From Isoetes taiwanensis (taxonomy: Eukaryota; Streptophyta; Lycopodiopsida; Isoetales; Isoetaceae): DNA of 64,000 nt. Numbering within the stretch: the first letter of the stretch is position 1; every line of letters starts with the position of its first letter. Under the pieces are notes generated by a model. It ran no database searches, had not been told where the DNA came from, and saw only the letters and a list, made by a program, of their open reading frames with translations. Both the position numbers and the translations under genes were made by a program. Of this stretch, positions 24,075-35,639 are shown piece by piece. The DNA lies in NCBI GenBank assembly GCA_021234155.1, contig JAJEKV010000045.1, forward strand, positions 2,133,474 to 2,197,473. Direction: 5' to 3'.

Positions 24075-24445
24075 AGTTACAGGCGCCGAACGACGCCGCG
24101 AGGTCGCTTAACGACGCCATAAAAGTTACGCCTATAACGACGCCTTTGTGTTAAACGACGCGGTTTCTTTTTTATTAAGTTATAATTATAAGTTATTATT
24201 ATAATTATAATTATTATACAAAGAAGGATTGTTACCCAAAGTCGCTTATGCAATCTAACTCGAATCTAACTCGTTGAAGTCGCTCTTGAACAGATGTTGA
24301 AAGTCCTGGGCTTTGCCTCCACCTCCGCATTTTTGTGATAGAAAATGTAGAAATCAAACTCAAATTTTTATCTTTCAAATTTTATCTCATTATAGTCGCT
24401 AAACGACGCCTATAACGACGCCTTTGTGTTAAACGACGCGTTCTT
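24075..24445. repeat. Internal clusters of the CACTA CpG motif
   Basis: At 24083-24168 and 24393-24440 the sequence repeats GCTTAACGACGCC, TATAACGACGCCTTTGTG and TTAAACGACGCG. The two clusters share the 25-bp order of motifs, so one is probably a copy of the other. They flank the Argonaute fragment on its 3' side. Confidence 0.75.
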
Positions 24446-24504
24446 TAAACATCTCCCGCAAAAATCAATTTATTAAACATTTCAAAATCGATTTCTTAAA
24501 CCAA

Positions 24505-25500
24505 CATCCGCACACCTTTCGTATTGCCGCCAACCCTACATTAAGAACACTTGCAAACCGATTCACCGACACCATCCCCAAGTCCACAATACAATAAAAT
24601 TTATTAAAATTGAACCCGAAAGCTGGGAGAGAACTATACATAGCCATAAGGGGTAGGAACCTGAATACAACAAGCTGTGGAGGCAACTGTTTTGTTCCGA
24701 TACTTACTGAGCCTGCAAACCCTTTCAACAATTCCCCGCCACAAGCAAAAGTTAATTATCCTTTCAATATCGATTGAAAAAGTTATTTATGTTACTTACG
24801 CAATCATGCCCCCGTAAGGTTCTTCGCATATACGATTCATAGTTTCACATTTTCGTGATTGTGTTTTGACCCGCGCGACAAACCGATATCGCTAATAAAT
24901 CAGAGAGCCCAATCGCCCGCAAGTTAAAATAGGAATGTAATGAATTGAAATTTGAAATGTCAAGTGCACACACAGCTCAATCCTTACAATTGCAATTGAT
25001 GGTGAATTTGACGAGAATGGGGCTCCATGTGACACATCCATTCCAAAGATTATAGTTGGCTCCCCTCGAGACCTTTGGAAGACCACGACGAAAAATCCAT
25101 CGATAACATCGTATTATATCCTCCACACTACAGCTTTCGAAGTAAGTCTTCGCCCAATGAACAGGGAGCCATTATGGGGTACCAAGTGAGTTACCTTGGC
25201 ATTAATTTTCAAAGCCACATTCGCCAAGCAATCGATCATTTATATTACGGGAGGAACTATACACCGATTAACAACTCCAACGCCCCGACGTAAAACAGCT
25301 TTGTTAAACGGCCCTCAAAAAAACATCTCTCTCGCATAGGGATAAGTATGCATTGCATCTTCCTTCGTAAACTATATATAAAAGGAATCAAACCATTACA
25401 CAAAGATAGAGATCAGGCCTTTTCCGAGGTAGAATGCATAGAATAAACTCGTGGCTCTTTTTAGCTGAGATTTTAAAGCATTGAACATCATTGAAACTCG
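24505..25500 (-). pseudogene. Argonaute (AGO4-like) MID-PIWI fragment with introns
   Basis: Minus-strand exon pieces occur in Argonaute order: FILCILPRKRPDLY (about 25500-25395); GVVNRCIVPP then ALKINAK ending at a GTAACT donor (25195); PTIIFGMDVSHGAP ending near a GTAAGG donor (about 25075-24985), which contains the first catalytic Asp of PIWI (GMDVSHG); RYR..VKTQSRK (24892-24800, GTAAGT donor); ELLKGF...LPPQLVVFR (24735-24661); and FASVLNVGLAAIRKVCG (about 24570-24505). This matches the AGO4 clade pattern (QCIAP, LKINAK, ILGMDVSHGSP, SRYRA, RDGVSES). Introns are retained, so it came from genomic DNA. Frameshifts and a missing N-terminal half and C-terminus make it non-functional as an enzyme. 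It lies within the CACTA, so it is probably captured host sequence. Confidence 0.8.
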
Positions 25501-25501
25501 T

Positions 25502-25690
25502 GAATATCGATGGGGAGGAAATCAACATGATGCTATTGGTAACAATGATACGATAACAAGGAATCAGTGAGAATGATAGTTGGGGAATTGCATCAAATGG
25601 AAATGACAGATGGGGAGGAGGCAACCTCGATGCCAATGATTCTTGGGGTATTGCTTCCAATGAAACTCACACATCCGAGAGCGTATAATA
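25502..25690 (+). pseudogene. WG-repeat coding fragment (AGO-hook type)
   Basis: Plus-strand reading gives EYRWGGNQHDAIGNND (frame from 25502) and, after a one-base shift, NDSWGIASNGNDRWGGGNLD followed by another NDSWGIASN (frame from 25569). The two NDSWGIASN copies differ at the codon level only by synonymous changes (AGT/TCT, GGA/GGT, GCA/GCT, TCA/TCC), and RWGG uses CGA/AGA. That pattern indicates past selection on the peptide. WG/GW repeats of this kind bind Argonaute in NRPE1 and SPT5-like/KTF1 proteins. The fragment is short and frame-broken, so the parent gene is not certain. Confidence 0.6.
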
Positions 25691-25699
25691 ATGGAGCAC

Positions 25700-26100
25700 T
25701 AGTTGGCAATGATTACTTATGTATTTTATCTATCCTTCTTTATCTATCCACTTAGATTTCTCTCCATCCTTGTTTATCTATCCACTTTAATAAACCAGAC
25801 TTGTGCACCATTGAGCTTCACTTGCATACTTTCATACTAAATCAAGCTTGCCAATCACTTCACCATGATCAGAAGGGAAAGGTAAACATATGGCTCACCA
25901 AAGTTGCTCTTCTCGCATACAATCTACACAAGGCATGCCCAGCCACACCCATGCAAAGTCGCAAGAAGAGCTTTTTGATTTGCCATATTCTCTCGCATGA
26001 TCACATACAACTTCATATATGGTTGCAGCCTCTTCATAGATTACCGCTAAGGGTTTTGGACACAAAGCCAGGTTCAACGACGCCTCACCTTGAATTTCGA
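25700..26100. other. Junction between captured fragments and the satellite
   Basis: It holds a short TTATCTATCC repeat near 25740, an open stretch on both strands at 25850-26060 that I cannot identify (minus: VVCDHAREYGKSK), and one CAACGACGCC motif near 26075. Confidence 0.4.
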
Positions 26101-26111
26101 AGTTCCCCTGT

Positions 26112-29100
26112 GGCCTTGGGGAGAGGAAATTTGGGGCAAGCAGCCCCCCAGGGGATTTTAGGGTCCGGCTCAAGGCCAACACCCCAACTCCATCTTCAAG
26201 ACACGGCTGCAAGGTCCCTACCGACCGACAAGGAGAGGGCCTCCAAACGTAAAACCCGTGGGCTGCCGTGCTCTAGAAAGGGTTTACGCTTTGGGGGCCG
26301 AGTCCCGGTCTGTTGCACTTGGGACCTGGCCGAAGAAGCAAAGCCGAGAATACGGAGCAAGGGGAACCGACGGAGCGGAGTTTGGGCCTTTCCTCCTCCC
26401 GATGTGGCAAGTAGAAGCTCGGGGGCGCTTTTGCGCTGGCAAGACATTCGTGAATTCGCAATTAATGCATTGCACGAAAATAAATTCGGTTTTTGCCGGA
26501 TCCCTAATTCATCTCCAAAGACACGCCCAATTTTCGAATTTTCTGAGAAGGTCTAGGTCAAAGGGTTAGCATTAGAACGGCCGGGGCGCCCGCTGTGGCA
26601 ACCGAGCCGGCACCCTTCCCCAAGTCAAACGAGGCCAGACCTTGCAGGATCCTCACAAGAGGGGAGAGTCCCGACCCCGTGAGGCGGATCCAAAAGTTCC
26701 CCGAGGCAGCCTCTTCCTCGGCCAAGCCCCCGGGTCGCACGCTTAATGACCACCTCCCGAGCCCTGCCTCCCCTATCCGACCGCTGATCCTCCGCTCAGG
26801 GCCCCCTCTTCGAAGGTCCAAAAGATTCCAGATCGGGTCCGGGAGAACTTGTCAAACCGCTGGGCCCCCCGATGTCTACTTTGTAGAAACCGCGACTGCT
26901 TTTGTCGTCGGGCACCGGGATGCTCCTAATGGCAAATAGACCCCGCCAAATCGTCCCGAATGGCGAAATTACCCTAGGGAGCAAGTTACACCTGGCCGGT
27001 TTTTATGAAAGAAGGAAACACTCACGCCTCCACGACAAGATCCCCGCATGCACATCCTAGGCCAATTGACTACGAGTGTGATGGAAGTGAGCTACTTTGG
27101 CGCTTCTTGAGTTCGGGTGGTCTTCCTCGCCACTTTAACTTGGTCCCTGTGGCAATGTCGACGCTCGAGTCCATTGGCGAGTCGATCACATTCCCGAGAG
27201 CTTGAGGTCGCCTCGGCCCGGCCCCCGTGGCCTTGGGGAGAGGAAATTTGGGGCAAGCAGCCCCGAGGGATTTTAGGGTCCGCCTCAAGGCCAACACCCC
27301 AACCCCATCTTCAAGACACCTGCAAGGTCCCTCCCGACCGACAAGGAGAGGGGCCTCAAAACGAAACCCCCGTGGGCTGCCGTGCTCTAGAAGGGTTTAC
27401 GCTTTGGGGCCGAGTCCCGGTTTGTTGCACTTGGGACCTGGCCGAAGAAGCAAAAGCCGAAATACGGAGCAAGGGGAACCGACGGAGCGGAGTTTGGGCC
27501 TTTCCTCCTCCCCGATGTGGCAAGTAGAAGTCGGGGGCGCTTTTGCAAAGGGCAAGACATTCAGAATTCGCAATTAATGCATTGCACGAAAATAAATTCT
27601 GTTTTTGCCGATCCCTAATTCATCTCCAAAGACACGCCCAATTTTCGAATTTTCTGAGAAGGTCTAGGTCAAAGGGTTAGATTAGAACGGCCGGGCAGCC
27701 CGCTGTGGCAACCGAAGCCGCACCCTTCCCCAAGTCAAACGAGGCCAGACCTTGCAGGATCCCTCACAAGAGGGGAGAGTCCTGACCCCGTGAGGCGGAT
27801 CCAAAAGTTCCCCGAGGCAGCTCTTCCTCGGGCCGGCCCCCGGCCGCACGCTTAATGACCACCCTCCCGAGCCCTGCCTCTATCCCACCGCTGATCCTCC
27901 GCTCAGGGGCCCTCTTCGAAGGTCCAAAAGATTCCAGATCGGGTCCGAGAACTTGTCAAACCGGGCCCCCGATGTCTACTTTGTAGAAACCGCAAGACTG
28001 CTTTTGTCGCTCGGGCACCGGGATGCTCCTAATGGCAAATAGACCCCCGCCAAATCGTCCGAATGGCGAAATTACCCTAGGGAGCAAGTTACACCTGGCC
28101 GGTTTTGGCGAAAGAAGGAAACACTCACGCCTCCACGACAAGATCCCCGCATGCACATCCTAGGCCAATTGACTACGAGTGTGATGGAAGTGAGCTACTT
28201 TGGCGCTTCTTGAGTTCGGGTGGTCTTCGCCACGGAACTTGGTCCCTGTGGCAATGTCGACGCTCTGAGTCCATTGGCGAGTCGATCGCGATTCCGAGAG
28301 CTGAGGTCGCCCGGCCCGGCCCCTGTGGCCTTGGGGAGAGGAAATTTGGGGCAAGCAGCCCCGAGGGATTTTAGGGTCCGCGCCTCCCAAGGCCAACACC
28401 CCAACCCCATCTTCAAGACACACGCAAGGTCCCGCCGACCGACAAGGAGAGGGGCCTCCAAACGAAACCCCGTGGGTTGCCGTGCTCTAGAAGGGTTTAC
28501 GCTTTGGGGCCGAAGTCCCGGTCTGCTGCACTTGGGACCGGCCGAGAAGCAGCAGCCGAGAATACGAAAGCAAGGGGAACCGACGGAGCGAAGTTTGGGC
28601 CTTTCCTCCTCCCGGATGTGGCAAGTAGAAGTCGGGGGGCTTTTGCAAAGGCAAGACATTCAGAATTCGCAATTAATGCATTGCACTAAAATAAATTCCT
28701 GCTTTTGCCGGGATCCCTAATTCATCTCCAAAGACACGCCCAATTTTTCGGAATTTTCTGAGAAGGTCTAGGTCAAAGGGTTAGATTAGAACCGTCGGGG
28801 CAGCCCGCTGTGGCAACCGAAGCCGCACCCTTCCCCAAGTCAAACGAGGCCGTGACCTTGCGGTGATCCCTCACAAGAGGGGAGAGTCCCACCCCGTGAG
28901 GCGGATCCAAAAGTTCCCGAGGCAGCTCTTTCCCGGGCCGGCCCCCTGGTCGCACGCCAATGACCACCCTCCCGAGCCCTGCCCCTATCCGACCGCTGAT
29001 CCTCCGCTCAGGGCCCCTCTTCGAAGGTCCAAAAGATTCCAGATCGGCCCCGAGAACTTGTCAAACCGCTGGGCCCCGATGTCGGCCTTGTAGAAACCGC

Positions 29101-32100
29101 GACTGCTTTTGTCGTTCGGGCACCGGGATGCTCCTGAATGGCAAATAGACCCCGCCAAATCGTCCTGAATGGCGAAATTACCCTAGGGAGCAAGTTACAC
29201 CTGGCCGGTTTTGGCGAAAGAAGGAAACACTCACGCCTCCACGACAAGATCCCGCATGCACATCCTAGGCCAATTGACTACGAGTGTGATGGAAGTGAGC
29301 TACTTTGGCGCTTCTTGGAGTTCGGGTGGTCTTCGCCACTAACTTGGTCCCTGTGGCAATGTCGACGCTCGAGTCCATTGGCAGAGTCGATCATTCCGAG
29401 AGCTGAGGTCGCCTCATCCGGCCCCTGTGGCCTTGGGGAGAGGAAATTTGGGGCAAGCAGCCCCGAGGGGATTTTAGGGTCCGCTGGCCTCAAGGCCAAC
29501 ACCCCAACCCCACTTCAAGACACGCTAAAGGTCCCGCCGACCGACAAGGAGAGGGCCTCAAACGTGAAACCCCGTGGGCTGCCGTGCCTCTAGAAGGGTT
29601 TACGCTTTGGGGGCCGAGTCCCGGTCCGCTGCACTTGGGACCCGGCCGAGAAGCAGCAAATGAAATACGGAGCAAGGGGAACCGACGGAGCGGAGTTTGG
29701 GCCTTTCCTCCTCCCCGATGTGGCAAGTAGAAGCCGGGGGTGCTTTTGCAAAGGGCAAGACATTCAGAATTCGCAATTAATGCATTGCACGAAAATAAAT
29801 TCCTCGCTTTTTGCCGGATCCCTAATTCATCTCCAAAGACACGCCCAATTTTTTCGAATTTTCTGAGAAGGTCTAGGTCAAAGGGTTAGATTAGAACGGC
29901 CGGGCAGCCCGCTGGTGGCAACCGAAATGCACCCTTCCCCAAGTCAAACGAGGCCGACCTTGCAGGGATCCCTCACAAGAGGGGAGAGTCCCACCCCGTG
30001 AGGCGATCCAAAAAGTTCCCCGAGGCAGCTCCTTCCCCGGCAGCCGCCCCCTGGGTCGCACGCTAATGACCACCCTCCCGAGCCCTGCCTCTATCCGGAC
30101 CGCTGATCCTCCGCTCAGGGCCCCTCTTCGAAGGTCCAAAAGATTCCAGATCGGTCCCGAGAACTTGTCAAACCACGGGCCCCCGATGTCTACTTTGTAG
30201 AAACCGCGACTGCTTTTGTCGCTCGCACCGGGATGTTCCGAATGGCAAATAGACCCCGCCAAATCGTCCTGAATGGCGAAATTACCCTAGGGAGCAAGTT
30301 ACACGGCCGGTTTTATGGCGAAGAAGGAAACACTCACGCCTCCACGACAAGATCCCGCATGCACATCCTAGGCCAATTGACTACGAGTGTGATGGAAGTG
30401 AGCTACTTTGGCGCTTCTTGGAGTTCGGTGGTCTTCCGCCACTTAACTTGGTCCCTGTGGCAATGTCGACGCTCGAGTCCATTGGCGTAGAGTCGATCGC
30501 ATTCCTGAGAGCCAGGTCGCCCGGCCGCCCCCGTGGCCTTGGGGAGAGGAAATTTGGGGCAAGCAGCCCCCAGGGATTTTAGGGTCCGCTCAAGGCCAAC
30601 ACCCCAACCCCACTTCAAGACACGGGCGCAAGGTCCCTACGACCGACAAGGAGAGGGCCTCTCCAAACGAAAACCCCGTGGGCTGCCGTGCCTCTAGAAG
30701 GGTTTACGCTTTGGGGGCCGAAGTCCCGGTCCGCTGCAATTGGGACCCGGGCCGAAGCAAAGCAATGAGAATACGGAGCAAGGGGAACCGACGGAGCGAG
30801 TTTGGGCCTTTCCTCCTCCCGATGTGGCAAGTAGAAGTCGGGGGCTTTTGCTGGGCAAGACATTCGTGAATTCGCAATTAATGCATTGCACGAAAATAAA
30901 TTCCGCTTTTTGCCGGATCCCTAATTCATCTCCAAAGACACGCCCAATTTTTCGAATTTTCGAGAAGGTCTAGGTCAAAGGGTTAGATAGAACGGGTCGG
31001 GCAGCCCGCTGTGGCAACCGAGCCGCACCCTTCCCCAAGTCAAACGAGGCCAGACCTTTGCAGGATCCTCACAAGAGGGGAGAGTCCCGACCCCGTGAGG
31101 CTGATCCAAAAGTTCCCCGAGGCAGCCTTTCCCGGCGCCAGCCCCCGGGTCGCACGCTAATGACCACCCTCCCGAGCCCGGCCCTATCCGACCGCTGATC
31201 CTCCGCTCAGGGCCCCTTTCGAAGGTCCAAAAGATTCCAGATCGGTCCGAGAACTTGTCAAACCGCTGGGCCCCCCCGATGTCTACCCTTGTAGAAACCG
31301 CGACTGCTTTTGTCGTCGCACCGGGATGCTCCTAATGGCAAATAGACCCCGCCAAATCGTCCGAATGGCGAAATTACCCTAGGGAGCAAGTTACACGGTC
31401 GGTTTTTGCGAAAGAAGGAAACACTCACGCCTCCACGACAAGATCCCCGCATGCACATCCTAGGCCAATTGACTACGAGTGTGATGGAAGTGAGCTACTT
31501 TGGCGCTTCTTGGAGTTCGGGTGGTCTTCCTGCCACCTTAACTTGGTCCCTGTGGCAATGTCGACGCTCGAGTCCATTGGCAGAGTCAGATCAGCGATTC
31601 CGAGAGCGAGGTCGCCCGTCCGGCCCCCGTGGCCTTGGGGAGAGGAAATTTGGGGCAAGCAGCCCGGAGGGATTTTAGGGTCCGCTCAAGGCCAACACCC
31701 CAACCCCACTTCAAGACACTCCGCAAGGTCCCGGCCGACCGGACAAGGAGAGGGCCTCCAAACGTAAACCCCGTGGGTTGCCGTGCTCTAGAAGGGTTTA
31801 CGCTTTGGGGCCGAGTCCCGGGTCTGCTGCACTTGGGACCTCGCCGAGAAGCAGCAGCAAATGAATACGGAGCAAGGGGAACCGGACGGAGCGGAGTTTG
31901 GGCCTTTCCTCCTCCCGATGTGGCAAGTAGAAGTCGGGGGCTTTTGCAAAGGCAAGACATTCGTGAATCACGAATTAATGCATTGCACGAAAAATAAATT
32001 CCGTTTTTGCCAGCGATCCCTAATTCATCTCCAAAGACACGCCCACTTTTCGAATTTTCTGAGAAGGTCTAGGTCAAAGGGTTAGTATTAGAACTGCCGG

Positions 32101-34830
32101 GCAGCCCGCTGTGGCAACCGAAAGCCGCACCCTTCCCAAGTCAAACGAGGCCAGACCTTTGCGGTGGATCCCTCACAAGAGGGGAGAGTCCCGACCCCGT
32201 GAGGCGGATCCAAAAGTTCCCGAGGCAGCCTTCTTCCCTCGGCAGCAAATTCCCCCTGGTCGCACGCTATGACCACCCTCCCGAGCCCTGCCTCCCCTAT
32301 CCCAACCGCTGATCCTCCGCTCAGGGCCCCTCTTCGAAGGTCCAAAAGATTCCGTGATCGGTCCCGAGAACTTGTCAAACCGCTAAGCCCCGATGTCTAC
32401 TTTGTAGAAACCGTGACTGCTTTGTCGCTCGGCACCGGGATGCTCCTGAATGGCAAATAGACCCCGCCAAATCGTCCGAATGGCTTAAATTACCCTAGGG
32501 AGCAAGTTACACCTGGCCGGTTTTGGCGAAGAAGGAAACACTCACGCCTCCACGACAAGATCCCGCATGCACATCCTAGGCCAATTGACTACGAAAGTGT
32601 GATGGAAGTGAGCTACTTTGGCGCTTCTTGAGTTCGGGTGGTCTTCCGCCACGGAACTTGGTCCCTGTGGCAATGTCGACGCTTCCGAGTCCATTGGCGA
32701 GTCGATCGCGATTCCTCGAGAGCCGAGGTCGCCTCGCCCCGGCCCCGTGGCCTTGGGGAGAGGAAATTTGGGGCAAGCAGCCCGAGGGGATTTTAGGGTC
32801 CGCGCCTCAAGGCCAACACCCCAACCCCACTTCAAGACACGCGCTAAAGGTCCCGGCCGACCGACAAGGAGAGGGCCTCCAAACGTGAACCCCGTGGGTT
32901 GCCGTGCTCTAGAAGGGTTTACGCTTTGGGGCCGAGTCCTGGTCTGCTGCACTTGGGACCTGGCCGAGAAGCAGCAGCCGAGAATACGGAGCAAGGGGAA
33001 CCGACGAGCGGAGTTTGGGCCTTTCCTCCTCCCGATGTGGCAAGTAGAAGTCGGGGGCTTTGCAGTGGCAAGACATTCAGAATTCGCAATTAATGCATTG
33101 CACGAAAATAAATTCCGCTTTTTGCCGCCGATCCCTAATTCATCTCCAAAGACACGCCCAATTTTCGAATTTTCTTTCTGAGAAGGTCTAGGTCAAAGGG
33201 TTGGTATTAGAACGGTCGGCAGCCCGCTGGTAGCAACCGAAATGCACCCTTCCCCAAGTCAAACGAGGCCGACCTTGCAGTGGATCCCTCACAAGAGGGG
33301 AGAGTCCTGACCCCGTGAGGCGGATCCAAAAGTTCCCGAGGCAGCCCTTCCTCGGTACGCCCACCTCCCGAGCCCCCCCTGGCCGCACGAAGGTCCAAAA
33401 GATTCACCCCCTTGAGGGATTTTAGGGTCCGCTTGCTCGGGCGCCAACACCCCAACTCCAATGGCTTCAAGACAAGTTGCTCGGTCGGTTTTCAAAAGAA
33501 GGTCCCTACTCCACGACAAGATCCCGGCCGCATGCTCGAGGGCCAATCCAAACGAAACCCCGTGGGCTGCCGTGCTCTAGAAGGGTTTACGCTTTGGGGG
33601 CCGAGTCCCGGTCCATTGGCCACCCCAACTTGATCCCCGTGGCAATGGAAATCGGGCAGATTTTCCAGTCCATTGGCGAGCCAAATCGCGGCTCCCGTGA
33701 GGGGAGGTTGCCCGGCCCTTCCCCGTGGCCTTTGGGAGAGGAAATTCGGGCAAGCAGCCGGAGGGGATTTTAGTGTCCGCCGCTTCAAGGCCAACACCCC
33801 AACTCCACTTCAAGACATGGCGCAAAGTCCCGGCCGAATCTGACAAGGAGAGGGCCTCCAAACGTAAAACCCCTCGTGGGCTGCCGTGCTCTAGAAGGGT
33901 TTACGCTTTGGGGCCGAGTCCTGGTCTTCTCGCCACGGAACTTGATCCCCGTGGCAATGCCGGGCAGATTCTCGAGTCCATTGGCGAGCCAAATCGCTGC
34001 CCAGAGAGGGGAGGTTGCCCGCCCTTCCCCCTGGCCTTGGGAGAGGGAAATTCGGGCAAGCAGCTTCCGAGGATTTTAGTGTCCGCTTCGCCTCAAGGCC
34101 AACACCCCAACCTACTTCAAGACATGGCGCAAAGTCCCTACCAACCGGACAAGGAGAGGGCTCTCCAAACGTGAAACCCCCGTGGGCTGCCGTGCTCTAG
34201 AAGGGTTTACGCTTTGGGGCCGAAGTCCTGGTCTTTGGCCACTAACTTGGTTTCCAGAGCAATGTCAACGCTTCGAGTCCATTGGCGAGCCAAATCGGGG
34301 TTCCTGAGAGGGAGGTTGCCCGCTCTTCCCCGTGGCCTTAGGGAGAGGAAATTTGGGGAAAGCACCGGAGGGATTTTAGGGTCCGCTGGTCAAGGCCAAC
34401 ACCCCCAACTCCACTTCAAGACACGCCGCTAGGTCCCGCCGGCCGAATCGACACGAGAGGGTTTCAAACGTAAACCCCGCGTGAGCTGCCGTGCTCTAGA
34501 AGGGTTTACGCTTTGGGGCCGAGTCCTAGTCCGCTGGTAGCTTGAACGCGGGGTAGAAGCCGCGCCGAGAACGATAGCAAGGGGAACCGACGAACGGAGT
34601 TTGACCTGCCCTCCTCCGATGTGGCAATTAGAAGTCGGGGCGCTTTGCCCAACACACGCATTAAATTCATAATTAATGCATTGCACGAAAATAAATTTGA
34701 TTTTTTGCCACCTGGATCCCTAATTCATCTCCAAAGACACGCCCAATTTTCGAATTTTGGAGAAGGTCTAGGTCAAAGGGTTAGCATTAGAACTGTTTGG
34801 GCAGCCCGCTATGCAGGCAACCGAGCTGAT
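26112..34830. repeat. Satellite array, seven units of about 1.1 kb plus shortened units
   Basis: The landmark CCTTGGGGAGAGGAAATTTG recurs at about 26117, 27230, 28329, 29428, 30538, 31630 and 32750, giving periods of 1092-1120 bp. Other landmarks (TTTACGCTTTGGGG, AATTAATGCATTGCAC, GATCCTCCGCTCAGG, ATGCACATCCTAGG) recur in the same order. Copies differ mainly by indels of 1-6 bp. No frame is conserved through all units, so the many ORFs here are not genes. The array lies wholly inside the CACTA. Confidence 0.95.
33395..34520. repeat. Short-unit end of the satellite (about 300 bp period)
   Basis: Beyond 33395 the GATTTTAG(G/T)GTCCGC landmark comes every 300 bp or so (about 33418, 33770, 34070, 34373). 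Each short unit keeps only the first third of the long unit and ends in TTTACGCTTTGGGG. A nearly normal tail follows to 34830. Confidence 0.85.
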
Positions 34831-35041
34831 TTTGGAAGATTTGAAGATGCAAATTGACTTCAAGCCACAAAGAAACATAAATTTAGTGGTCGCTTCTATC
34901 GGGCAAAGTTGGAGAAAAATCCAAGCCGACCGGCCCATCACAAACTTCTAAGAATGTGCATTTGAAAGATTTAGAACATGGAAGTGTCCCATTTGTAAGA
35001 GCTACAGGAGAGTCCAAACCACAAATAATCTCAGAAGCTGG
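34831..35041. other. CACTA sequence between satellite and LTR element
   Basis: This short stretch includes a plus-strand peptide-like reading (NVHLKDLEHGSVPFVRATGE) that I cannot assign. No other feature is seen. Confidence 0.3.
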
Positions 35042-35613
35042 TGTTTGGGGTCTGGGTTCGAACTCGAAGACAAACTCCGAGGACCCGTGGATTCAACAGA
35101 GAGTCCGGGGACTATGTCACGGGGATTTGGCCAAAGAGAAGAAAAAGAAGAGAACAGAGCAAATGAGAGAAAGATGAAAAGCTTCCTTGATATCAATGAT
35201 GAAAATACATGAGCTCTCGCAATAGAGAGAAAACTGAAAAGAGACAAGACTCAAAACTCATCTAAAACTTATGAGCTAACTCTACTCATATATATAGTAC
35301 AATGGCCTTGGGCCCAATATAGACACTCGACCGATCTCGATGCCTAATTCTCGAAGGAGGCCCGATTTGCAGAATGTTGGCGGTGCCTTGAAGTGCCTAG
35401 AATCACGCCGACGCCGACGCTGGCTGACGTGACGGGTCAGCCACTTGTCCGAAAGGCGCTTCTTGTTGACGTACCAAAGGCTTTGATCAAGGTCGGCCGC
35501 TTAGTCTTCATGAGCCTTTGATGTCCGGATCTGCGGGTTGATCGAGGATCCTTGAGCTTGACCCGGTCTGTCAGATGATGAATAGTCCCGGCATCAGAGG
35601 CACAGATTCAACA
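35042..35613 (-). repeat. 3' LTR of the nested gypsy element
   Basis: It aligns along its length with 45429-45968. On the minus strand it begins TGTTGAATCT directly after a purine tract. It contains a TATATATA-like box near 35288-35297 (minus ACTATATATATGAG), the likely core promoter. Confidence 0.9.
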
Positions 35614-35634
35614 CTCCCCACCAAACCACACCTC
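35614..35634 (-). promoter_or_regulatory. Polypurine tract
   Basis: The minus strand reads GGTTTGGTGGGGAG and runs directly into the TG start of the 3' LTR, the position required for plus-strand priming. Confidence 0.7.
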
Positions 35635-35639
35635 GAGTG

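Noticed and set aside
25801-26556. 251-codon plus-strand ORF
   Set aside because: It runs from unassigned sequence into the first satellite unit; the second half is satellite and the first half has no recognisable motif.
26560-33400. Possible rDNA intergenic spacer, because of G/C-rich long tandem units
   Set aside because: No 18S, 5.8S or 25S sequence was seen in the window, and the array is enclosed in a transposon.
26112-34830. Dozens of ORFs of 60-190 codons with recurring peptides such as MHILGQLTTSVMEVSYFGAS
   Set aside because: They follow the satellite period, change frame between units and occur on both strands, so they are products of repetition and not genes.
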